Shown here piece after piece: positions 31,840 through 38,071 of a stretch of DNA of 38,071 bases. Both the position numbers and the translations under genes were made by a program. Source of the stretch: Limivivens sp034101475 (GTDB lineage: Bacteria > Bacillota > Clostridia > Lachnospirales > Lachnospiraceae); NCBI GenBank assembly GCA_034101475.1, contig JAXEJQ010000049.1:1-38071 (forward strand), in the 5' to 3' direction. The number at the start of each line of letters is the position of its first letter. Positions within the stretch are counted from its first letter, which is position 1. The notes under the pieces are model-generated. The model searched no databases. It worked only from the letters and a program-made list of their open reading frames with translations, and was not told where the DNA came from.

Positions 31840-31934
31840 CTAAGCGAAGGTGCACACCGGATTTTGAGTGATCCGGCGTGACCCGGCTGCATCGGGAACA
31901 TTATGGGTACTGTTAATGTGACAGTGCCCTTTTT
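31840..31934 (+). ncRNA. Structured 5' leader with terminator, candidate riboswitch or attenuator
   Basis: Between promoter and gene are three consecutive hairpins: CCGGAT at 31857-31862 with 31871-31876 (flanked by a CAC/GTG pair); CCCG at 31882-31885 with 31893-31896; and the intrinsic terminator at 31905-31929. The arrangement of promoter, folded region, terminator, then gene is that of an attenuation-controlled leader. It does not match the hallmark sequences I know for guanidine-I, TPP, FMN, SAM-I, lysine, T-box or Mn-type (yybP) elements. A ligand is not proposed. Confidence 0.5.
31905..31934 (+). terminator. Leader terminator before the EamA gene
   Basis: GGGTACTGT at 31905-31913 pairs over nine positions (one G-U) with ACAGTGCCC at 31921-31929, followed by TTTTT. 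It lies 64 bases before the EamA start and after its promoter, so without a read-through mechanism the gene would be silent. Confidence 0.8.
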
Positions 31935-31997
31935 GTGTTAGGAGACATCGGAAGCGGAAACAGAGTGGAGAATAAAAGAAGACAGTGGGGGATGAAT

Positions 31998-32879
31998 ATG
32001 TGGATCTTTTTTGCATTCGGTTCTGCTATTTTCGCGGGAGTAACCGCGATTCTTTCAAAAGTGGGAATCCGTGATACGGATTCTAATGTGGCCACGGCTC
32101 TGCGGACCATTGTGGTACTGGCATTTTCCTGGCTGATGGTTTTTCTTACGGGTTCTTTTGAGGGCATTCATACAATCAGCAGTCATACCATGCTGTTTCT
32201 GATTTTGTCCGGATTGTCCACAGGGGCGTCCTGGCTGTGTTACTTCCGGGCGCTGCAGCTGGGAGATGTGAATAAGGTGACGCCCATTGACAAATCCAGT
32301 ACGATTCTGACCATGCTTCTGGCCTTTCTGGTGCTGGGTGAGAAGCTCGGGGTACTCCAGGTTGTTTCCATGGTTCTGATCGGAGCCGGGACCTGGCTGA
32401 TGATCCAGAAAAAGCCGGTGGATTCTGTGGAAAAGAGCAGCCGGAAGGAAGACCGCCGGTGGATGATTTACGCGTTTCTGTCTGCGCTTTTTGCCAGTCT
32501 GACTTCTATTCTGGGAAAGATCGGCATTGAAGGTGTGAATTCCAACCTGGGAACAGCCATCCGGACCGTTGTGGTTCTGCTTATGGCCTGGGTGGTCGTT
32601 TTTGTGACAAAGAAGCAGGGGACGATCCGCAGGATCAGCAGACAGAGCTGGGTGTTTCTGATTTTATCCGGATTTGCCACGGGAGCTTCCTGGCTGTGCT
32701 ATTATCGGGCCCTTCAGGATGGTCTGGCCAGTGTGGTGGTACCCATTGACAAGCTGAGTATTTTGGTGACGATCCTGTTTTCGGGAATTTTCCTCAGGGA
32801 AAAGCTGACGGGAAAAGCCTTTGGGGGCCTGCTCTGTATTGTGGCCGGTACGATGCTGCTTCTTGTGAAGACGGCCTGA
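31998..32879 (+). CDS. EamA/DMT-family transporter
   Basis: This 293-residue inner-membrane protein has about ten helices in two homologous halves. Similarity of the halves is evident: GSAIFAGVTAILSKVGIRDTD at the start and LSALFASLTSILGKIGIEG in the second half, each followed by 'SN-(V/L)-(A/G)-TA-(L/I)-RT-(I/V)-VVL'; and the GASWLCYFRALQLGDVNKV and GASWLCYYRALQDGLASVV segments, each followed by 'PIDK'. Such internal duplication is standard for drug/metabolite transporters that move amino acids, nucleosides or other small metabolites; the substrate cannot be named. ATG at 31998 is preferred (GTGGGGG eight bases upstream); an in-frame ATG at 31992 is possible. Expression is likely controlled by the leader terminator at 31905. 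The 125-base gap to the next gene has no terminator, so both may share a message. Confidence 0.88.
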   Translation: MWIFFAFGSAIFAGVTAILSKVGIRDTDSNVATALRTIVVLAFSWLMVFLTGSFEGIHTISSHTMLFLILSGLSTGASWLCYFRALQLGDVNKVTPIDKSSTILTMLLAFLVLGEKLGVLQVVSMVLIGAGTWLMIQKKPVDSVEKSSRKEDRRWMIYAFLSALFASLTSILGKIGIEGVNSNLGTAIRTVVVLLMAWVVVFVTKKQGTIRRISRQSWVFLILSGFATGASWLCYYRALQDGLASVVVPIDKLSILVTILFSGIFLREKLTGKAFGGLLCIVAGTMLLLVKTA

Positions 32880-33004
32880 CGGATTTTTGACAGCGGGAGA
32901 CAAGGATGCGCTTTCGGACGGATTTCTGAAAGGGGCAGACGGAGAATGTGTTTCCGGATGACTGGGGAAAAGGGATTTTTCCGAACAGCGGGAGGAGAAA
33001 AAGG

Positions 33005-33991
33005 ATGAATAAAGGCCTGCTGCGAACTCTGGAGAAGATCACCGATGAAGAGTGGGAGATTCTTCAGGGAAAAAAAGAAATTGAGAAAAAACGTTATACC
33101 ACGAAGGAAACCTTCACGGTTGAAAGCAAGAAGATGCTGGAGGAGGGGAAACTGATTACTGTGCGTCCCCATACCAGGTTTGTTTATTTCCCCAGGCATA
33201 ATCACAATTATATTGAAGTGTTTTATGTATGCAAGGGCTCCGTTACGCACATTATTAATGGAGAAAAGGTGACGGTGATGGCCGGTGAGATTCTTTTCCT
33301 GAATCAGTACGTGGCCCATGAGATTCTGCCTTCGGGGAAAGAGGATATCGGAATCAATCTGATCATTCTGCCGGAATTTTTTGATATTGCCTTTGGGATG
33401 ATCGGAAAGGACAATGTGCTGGCGGATTTTATTGTCAATACCCTGCGGGAGAAGGATGGCGTCAGTCAGTACCTGTATTTCCAGGTGGCCGGAGAGCTGC
33501 AGATTCAGAATCTCATGGAAAATATTATTTATTCGCTGGTGAACAAGCAGAATTTCGAGAATCAGATTAATCAGATAACCATGGGGCTGCTGTTTCTGAA
33601 TCTGCTGAATGTATCGAAGTCCATCAAGGACAGTACGCCGAACCAGTATCAGAATATGATTTCCATGATTACGCTGAAGTATGTGGAGCAGAATTACCGG
33701 ACGGCGACCCTGACAGAGCTGTGTGAGATGGTGAATCTCTCCATGTCCGGCTTAAGCCGGCTGATTAAGCAGAGCACCGGCTGTACTTTTAAGGAGCTTC
33801 TGCAGCGGAGACGGTTCAACAAAGCCCTGGAGCTTCTGGTGGACACGGATCTCTCGGTGGGAGATATTCTGTCGGCTGTGGGATATGAGAACAGCAGTTA
33901 TTTTTACCGGAAATTTCTGGAGAGAGAGCAGATGACGCCCAGGGAATACCGGATGAAGCACCGGGAGGACAAGTTCATCAGGCTGTCCTGA
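33005..33991 (+). CDS. AraC-family transcriptional regulator with cupin sensor domain
   Basis: This 328-residue cytoplasmic regulator starts at 33005 (MNKGLLRTLEKITDEEW), behind GGGAGGAG; the longer frame from 32948 has no binding site. An N-terminal AraC-binding cupin fold is visible in FVYFPRHNHNYIEVFYVCKG, VTHIINGEKVTVMAGEILFL and NQYVAHEIL, which would bind a small sugar-like or other ligand. The C-terminal pair of helix-turn-helix units is YRTATLTELCEMVNLSMSGL followed by FKELLQRRRFNKALELLVDT, and VGDILSAVGYENSSYFYRKF ending in MTPREYR. The family activates or represses sugar-uptake or stress genes nearby. It lies between the EamA transporter and the carboxypeptidase gene; the transporter is the more likely target, but no operator was recognised. 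Confidence 0.9.
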   Translation: MNKGLLRTLEKITDEEWEILQGKKEIEKKRYTTKETFTVESKKMLEEGKLITVRPHTRFVYFPRHNHNYIEVFYVCKGSVTHIINGEKVTVMAGEILFLNQYVAHEILPSGKEDIGINLIILPEFFDIAFGMIGKDNVLADFIVNTLREKDGVSQYLYFQVAGELQIQNLMENIIYSLVNKQNFENQINQITMGLLFLNLLNVSKSIKDSTPNQYQNMISMITLKYVEQNYRTATLTELCEMVNLSMSGLSRLIKQSTGCTFKELLQRRRFNKALELLVDTDLSVGDILSAVGYENSSYFYRKFLEREQMTPREYRMKHREDKFIRLS

Positions 33992-34085
33992 AAGGAATGC
34001 TTCCTTTACAATAGGGAAAAAATCGATTATACTATGTGATATAACGAGTGCTATCAGAAAGAATGCAACAGCTGCGAGGAAATAT

Positions 34086-34098
34086 TCTGAACAGTTAC
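34086..34098 (-). repeat. Single copy of the GTAACTGTTCAGA repeat
   Basis: TCTGAACAGTTAC is the exact complement of the 13-base core at 13356-13368 and 18201-18213. It lies in the gap upstream of the carboxypeptidase gene, 27 bases before its start. No partner arm was found close by. Confidence 0.6.
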
Positions 34099-34124
34099 TG
34101 ATCATCAAATTTGGAGTGTACAAT

Positions 34125-35954
34125 ATGGATAAGAAGGGATTACTGGTATTCTTAAGCTGCACGGTTCTGCTGTCCGGCGTCTGTCCGGCAGGTCTGCGTG
34201 TATTCGGGGAGGAAGCCGTTTATGAGGAAAGCGGTGAATATGCGCCGGAGGAGGAGACGGAAGAACAGCTTCCGGATTCTTATTACCTGCCGATCGAATC
34301 GAACAATGTGGAAGGCTGGCCGACAGGACCTCAGATTGAGGCAGAGGCGGCTGTGGTCATGGACGCGGATACCGGGGCGATTCTTTATGGCAAGAATATG
34401 ACTGCCAAGGAGTACCCTGCCAGTACGACGAAGGTTATGACAGCCCTTGTGGCGCTTGAAAATGGGAATCTGGACGATGTTATTACGTTTTCGGAAATCG
34501 TCTATGATATCGAATATAACAGTTCTCACGCGGGCATTCAGCCGGGTGAGAAGATGACTCTCCGGCAGGCGCTGTATGCGTTGATGCTGGAGTCTGCCAA
34601 CGATGCGGCAAACGGCATTGCGGAGTATATTGCTGGCTCCGTGGAGGCCTTTGCTGATATGATGAATGAAAAAGCACAGGAGCTCGGATGCATCAACACG
34701 CATTTTGTCAATCCTCATGGTCTGCATGACGAGAATCACTACACCTGCGCCAGGGATCTGGCACTGATTGCGCAGGCGGCTTTTCAGAATAAAGATTTCC
34801 GCAAGATTGTGGGGACCGTTGAATACAGCATACCGGAAACGAACAAGGTGGATGAGACGCGGTATTTTCTGAATCATCAGAGGATGCTCTATCAGGAAGG
34901 CGTCTATTATGAGCCATGTCTGGGGGGAAAAACAGGTTTTACCAATGATGCTCTGAATACGCTGGTTACTTATGCAAAAAAGGATAAACGGACACTGATC
35001 AGTATTATTCTGCGGGTAAACGGCTCGACGAAATCCTTTGAGGAATCTGCCCAGATTCTGGACTATGGATTTGATCATTTCAAACGGATCCGTGTGCAGA
35101 TCCCGGAATACAGTGAAACCATCGGTGAACTGGCCGGTATCAGCGAGCTTGGTATGGTGGCGGTTACGTATGACAGCGATCTGAGCCGCAAAGCGGTGAA
35201 GAAAAAGAGCAGTGTTGTCCTGGATGCACCGTCGAATCTGAAAGCTGAAGACATTTCCAGACAGATTTCCGGTGACGGCAAAATTCATTTTTCCTATAAC
35301 GGCTGGGATCTGGGCAGTACGGACATCAGCTTTAACAGCCTGAAGATGGACATTGAGCAGCCGGAACTGTCGGAGGCATCCAGTCAGACGATTACCCGGG
35401 AGAAGGAGACGGAGGAGGTTATTCCGGAAAATGAGACATTCCAGGAAAAGGCCCTCCGGATCGGGCGGAATTTATGGGAAGATCTTCAGATATGGGCGAA
35501 GGCCGCATGGGTGAAGATTCAGGAATGGGCAAAAATCGCCTGGGATTTTCTTGTGGAAAAAGCGGTGCTGGCGGATCAGTGGGTGACGGAAAATGACCTG
35601 AAGGCTGCTCTGATTGTACTGATCCTGATTCTGATTCTGCTGCCGGTTCTGGTGGTGGCATGGGTCAGAAACAGCAAGGCGAAAAAGATACGAAAGGCCA
35701 GAAAACTGGAACGGGAAGAACGGTTCCGAATCGAGAAAGATATCGATACAAAGTCAGTAAGTGAAATCGAAGAAGAGCTGCGGATGGAGCTGGAAAAAGA
35801 CATGGAGCAGCGCAGAAAGGAAGAGGAGAAGAGAGCGGAAGCGGCGAAAGCAGTAGCAGAGATGGAGGCAGCAGAGAGGCTGATCGAAGAAAAAGAGGCT
35901 CTGAAGGAAGCTTGGGAGGCTGTACAGGAAGAAACAGAAAAAAAGGAGGATTAG
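34125..35954 (+). CDS. D-alanyl-D-alanine carboxypeptidase (DacF/PBP5 type) with membrane helix and cytoplasmic coiled coil
   Basis: This 609-residue penicillin-binding protein trims the terminal D-Ala from peptidoglycan stem peptides outside the membrane. ATG at 34125 has TTGGAG nine bases before it; a GTG at 34116 is the alternative. After a signal peptide (about 1-27) and an acidic linker comes the peptidase S11 domain: S100-TT-K103 (catalytic Ser and Lys), S157-A-N159, and K269-T-G, all intact. A PBP5-type C-terminal domain follows. Then comes a Trp-rich amphipathic region (NLWEDLQIWAKAAWVKIQEW), a transmembrane helix at about 491-513, and an unusual Lys/Arg/Glu-rich coiled-coil tail of about 95 residues that would be cytoplasmic. 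Typical members are about 380-430 residues, so the last third is extra. It is followed after three bases by the recombinase-like gene, suggesting an operon. Confidence 0.92.
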   Translation: MDKKGLLVFLSCTVLLSGVCPAGLRVFGEEAVYEESGEYAPEEETEEQLPDSYYLPIESNNVEGWPTGPQIEAEAAVVMDADTGAILYGKNMTAKEYPASTTKVMTALVALENGNLDDVITFSEIVYDIEYNSSHAGIQPGEKMTLRQALYALMLESANDAANGIAEYIAGSVEAFADMMNEKAQELGCINTHFVNPHGLHDENHYTCARDLALIAQAAFQNKDFRKIVGTVEYSIPETNKVDETRYFLNHQRMLYQEGVYYEPCLGGKTGFTNDALNTLVTYAKKDKRTLISIILRVNGSTKSFEESAQILDYGFDHFKRIRVQIPEYSETIGELAGISELGMVAVTYDSDLSRKAVKKKSSVVLDAPSNLKAEDISRQISGDGKIHFSYNGWDLGSTDISFNSLKMDIEQPELSEASSQTITREKETEEVIPENETFQEKALRIGRNLWEDLQIWAKAAWVKIQEWAKIAWDFLVEKAVLADQWVTENDLKAALIVLILILILLPVLVVAWVRNSKAKKIRKARKLEREERFRIEKDIDTKSVSEIEEELRMELEKDMEQRRKEEEKRAEAAKAVAEMEAAERLIEEKEALKEAWEAVQEETEKKED

Positions 35955-35957
35955 GTT

Positions 35958-36695
35958 ATGAATTGGGTTTCACCTATCAAGGATGAAGAGACACTGCTCC
36001 GATTTAAGGAAAGACTTCGGGAAGTTGATGACAAGTATTATATCCTGTTTGAAATCGGTGTGGGTACAGGTTTACAGCTCCAGGAAATTTTGAAATTCAG
36101 AAACAGGGACATTCGGGGTAAAGACAGCATTGAAGCCAGCATCGGAACAAAAAATATGAAACGGACCTTTCAGATTTCACCGGAACTGAAAGAGATTATT
36201 CAAAACTATACAGAGGGGAAAGATCCGGAGGCTTTTCTGATCCAGGGTCATGCCAGTTCCCAGGCAGCACTCTCCAGAGAGCAGGCCTATCGTGTCTTTA
36301 AGGCGGTAGGCAAGAGTATGGGACTGAATTCCATCGGCGCCCAGACGATGCGGAAAACCTTCGCATGGAGATATTATAAGGCGACAGACGATATTTATTA
36401 TCTTCAGAATCTTCTGAATCACGCGTCACCTTCCATTACCTACCGCTATATCGGTGAAAAGCCCAATGTGGAGGTGGTGTTAAAGAAGATGACGCCGGAG
36501 GAAAATGAGAGGAGCAGATATCTTCTTTATAAGGATGGAAATGGGAAAAAACGGATTCAGGAACTGAAACATACGCTGGAATATCTGGAACAGGAACTGG
36601 ACAATCCCACCAATAATGACGCGTTTTACGGCAGAGTAGACTGTCTGCTCTCCGAGATGGAAGAGCTGGTGAGCAATTTCCAGTCCACCAGATAA
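35958..36695 (+). CDS. Tyrosine-recombinase-like protein lacking catalytic Arg I
   Basis: This 245-residue protein has the catalytic fold of phage-type integrases without an N-terminal SAM-like arm domain. The box I Arg (usually TGLR) is Gln40 in GVGTGLQLQEIL; box II begins at Gln129 (AQTMRKTF) where His is expected, though R132 remains. His155 (LLNHASPSITYRYIG) and Tyr164 are still in place. With the first Arg missing it is probably inactive or altered as a recombinase. Its last third (HTLEYLEQELDNPTN, then LLSEMEELVS) is a helical extension. AAGGAGG lies nine bases before the start and just inside the end of the carboxypeptidase gene, so both are likely translated from one message. It could have become a DNA-binding regulator. 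It is not accompanied by attachment sites, an excisionase or other mobile genes. Confidence 0.82.
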   Translation: MNWVSPIKDEETLLRFKERLREVDDKYYILFEIGVGTGLQLQEILKFRNRDIRGKDSIEASIGTKNMKRTFQISPELKEIIQNYTEGKDPEAFLIQGHASSQAALSREQAYRVFKAVGKSMGLNSIGAQTMRKTFAWRYYKATDDIYYLQNLLNHASPSITYRYIGEKPNVEVVLKKMTPEENERSRYLLYKDGNGKKRIQELKHTLEYLEQELDNPTNNDAFYGRVDCLLSEMEELVSNFQSTR

Positions 36696-36750
36696 CGGAA
36701 CGCAGATCGTTTTATCCCCATCGGCGAAGCCGGTTTTCAGGGGTTTGCGA

Positions 36751-36783
36751 ACCGTATCTGTGAAGGCACGGAACAGATACGGT
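36751..36783. repeat. Interspersed palindromic hairpin, second strong copy
   Basis: ACCGTATCTGT at 36751-36761 pairs perfectly with ACAGATACGGT at 36773-36783 around an 11-base loop (gaaggcacgga). Its core matches the copy at 18225-18252 in 26 of 28 bases, loop length included. It sits between the recombinase-like gene and the surface-protein gene, where it could also serve as a terminator-like structure, although no T-run follows. Confidence 0.75.
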
Positions 36784-36823
36784 AGGAAAAAGTAAAATGC
36801 AAAGAAGATGAGGAGGGTTCAGT

Positions 36824-38071
36824 ATGAAGCGTGGATTATTAGGCAGGAGAATCGGAAGTATCGTGCTATTCCTTGCACTGTTGATGGGATTCGTACCGGT
36901 TACCGGATCGAAAGTGTATGCCGATACGGAAACTTATGAAAAAACGATTGCAGGATTTGATACATCTGTGATTGCAAATCCCATGGATCCGGGAGATGGA
37001 GACCGTTTGTGGCAGGGAAGCTATGTGTACTATGGTACTTATAACGGAAGCCCTGTCAAATATCGCGTGCTTTCAAATAGCACGACGGACTTTGGCGGTA
37101 CAACCATGCTGCTGGATAGTGACAGGATTCTTTATATAGGTTCGTTTGATGAATATTATGAGTGTACAAATGTCTGGGCAGACAGCAAGCTGAAAACGGA
37201 ATTAAATGGGATGTTCTTATCGGAGAACTTTTCAGCGGCTGAGCAAACGGCCATAGCATCGAGTACAAAGGCTTCTAAAAACAGTAACGATGGAACCGTG
37301 CAATATTTTACCTATGCGCCTCTTGGCGGAGAGAAAATATTTGTGCTGGATGCAGGAGAGGTGGCCAATACAACTTATGGATACAGCAGTACAAATGGTA
37401 AAGATGGAATCATTCAGCTGAACAGGACAAAAGGTGGTGCTGCTGTAATTGGCTGGCTTTTGCGTTCGCCTTATACCAATTCTTCTTCTTCGGATGCGGT
37501 TAGTGAAGTGAGTGTCTATGGAGGGGCAGGTAACATTAATTCTCATTTCGCTTACACGAGGGATGGCGGTGTAAGCCCTGCCATGAATATCGATTTATCA
37601 AGGATTTTGTTTGTATCTTGCGTTAAAAATGGGGATTGGACAGTAGACAGTAATAGTGTGTGGGTTGGCCCGGAATATAAGCTGACCCTGTCGGACAGCA
37701 GGAAAACCGTTCAGGTCACCGGCGGACAAAGTGTTGCCATGGCAGGGGATGGTACGGTTACGGTTCCTTATACCTATACAGATGGAGCGACTGCAGATGC
37801 GGAGAAGGTAAATCGGATTTCGGTCCTGATCACGAATAAGGAATATACGGGAAGCGGTGCGCAGGTACTTTACTACGGAGCATTGCAGAACATTCAGAAC
37901 GCGAATGGAAGCGCATCCACTGTGGCAGAAGCGTCTGTAGGTACCGGAACGTTCTCTATGCCCTCTGATTTGTGGTCGAAAACCCTGGGAACGGACTACC
38001 ACCTGTATATTCTTGCAGAGCATGTGAATGATTCGAAGGCCACCGATTATGCAGGCGTTCCGGTGGAGATC
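36824..38071 (+). CDS. Secreted surface protein with DUF6273-like domain, 3' end beyond window
   Basis: The frame is open for 416 codons to the window edge with no stop. ATG at 36824 follows AGGAGGG at 36811-36817. The signal peptide is MKRGLLGRRIGSIVLFLALL and continues to about VYAD (cleavage near residue 34). The first 250 residues show the pattern of DUF6273: YVYYGTYNGSPVKYRVLS, TTMLLDSDRILY, W-A-D-S-K-L-K-T-E-L (a short helix), FVLDAGEV, GWLLRSPYTNSSSSDAV, and GGVSPAMNIDLSRILFVS. Such domains resemble sulfatase-modifying-factor/C-lectin-like folds used in surface proteins of gut Clostridia. The region after about residue 280 (YKLTLSDSRKTVQVTGGQ) begins a different, probably Ig-like, beta-rich module. 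Full length, anchoring and function are not visible. No reverse transcriptase of a diversity-generating element is in the window. Confidence 0.78.
   Translation, partial: MKRGLLGRRIGSIVLFLALLMGFVPVTGSKVYADTETYEKTIAGFDTSVIANPMDPGDGDRLWQGSYVYYGTYNGSPVKYRVLSNSTTDFGGTTMLLDSDRILYIGSFDEYYECTNVWADSKLKTELNGMFLSENFSAAEQTAIASSTKASKNSNDGTVQYFTYAPLGGEKIFVLDAGEVANTTYGYSSTNGKDGIIQLNRTKGGAAVIGWLLRSPYTNSSSSDAVSEVSVYGGAGNINSHFAYTRDGGVSPAMNIDLSRILFVSCVKNGDWTVDSNSVWVGPEYKLTLSDSRKTVQVTGGQSVAMAGDGTVTVPYTYTDGATADAEKVNRISVLITNKEYTGSGAQVLYYGALQNIQNANGSASTVAEASVGTGTFSMPSDLWSKTLGTDYHLYILAEHVNDSKATDYAGVPVEI

Noticed and set aside
31840..31934. Known riboswitch class (guanidine-I, T-box, SAM-I, Mn, TPP) for the EamA leader
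   Set aside because: None of their hallmark sequences could be found, so only an unclassified structured leader is claimed.
34152..35288. 378-codon minus-strand open frame
   Set aside because: It is the complement of the well-supported carboxypeptidase gene with intact SxxK, SxN and KTG motifs; the minus translation shows no domain.
1..38071. CRISPR array, tRNA or rRNA genes
   Set aside because: No regularly spaced repeats of 25-37 bases and no cloverleaf or rRNA-like sequence were noticed on either strand.
36824..38071. Diversity-generating retroelement target
   Set aside because: The domain type is suggestive, but no reverse transcriptase, template repeat or adenine-biased variable repeat is visible.

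Overview
The window looks like a chromosomal segment of an anaerobic, Gram-positive gut Firmicute, most likely a Lachnospiraceae-type Clostridia. The grounds are strong AGGAGG-type ribosome binding sites, GroES/GroEL under a CIRCE operator, circularly permuted GH3 glycosidases, RbsA/RbsC-type sugar importers with YesM/YesN-type two-component regulation, an anaerobic radical-SAM sulfatase maturase, and DUF3786/DUF6273-type proteins. No tRNA, rRNA or CRISPR array was seen. All identifications are by reading motifs; no database search was run.

Layout. (1) 1-4765: the first codons of a transposase (minus), a perfect 17-bp inverted repeat, a large hybrid sensor kinase (minus), then a decay zone with remnants of a Crp/Fnr regulator, a DsrE-type domain and a cyclase, interleaved with an intact DUF3786 gene. 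(2) 4787-9164: CIRCE-controlled groES-groEL, a VOC/glyoxalase protein, a small Smr-domain protein, a YunG-like protein and an orphan LytTR response regulator. (3) 9394-18123: two very large GH3 glycosidases with swapped domain order, one secreted and one membrane-anchored, flanking a secreted InlB-repeat/CBM-like protein. A roughly 550-bp non-coding block of nested inverted repeats lies between the first GH3 and that protein. (4) 18518-31604: a sulfated-saccharide locus. (5) 31786-38071: an EamA transporter behind a structured leader with a terminator, an AraC-family regulator, a long D-Ala-D-Ala carboxypeptidase, a tyrosine-recombinase-like protein lacking catalytic residues, and the 5' part of a secreted DUF6273-like surface protein.

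The most coherent system is region 4. Its order is ABC ATPase, permease, binding protein, second permease, sulfatase, sulfatase, TauE/SafE-type exporter, then (after a terminator) sensor kinase, AraC-type response regulator and anaerobic sulfatase-maturating enzyme. Neither sulfatase has a signal peptide and both carry the Cys that is converted to formylglycine. The inferred working is that a small sulfated sugar is sensed outside, imported intact, desulfated in the cytoplasm by two sulfatases matured by the locus's own radical-SAM enzyme, and the freed sulfate (or sulfite) is exported by the TauE-like protein. Tight overlaps (20, 4 and 4 bp) support translational coupling from the second permease to the exporter. 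By eye this block is more A+T-rich than the GH3 region before it, which could mean separate acquisition.

An interspersed palindromic repeat built on GTAACTGTTCAG / GTATCTGTTCAG occurs at 13.36/13.68, 18.20-18.25, 34.09 and (variant) 36.75 kb, always between genes.
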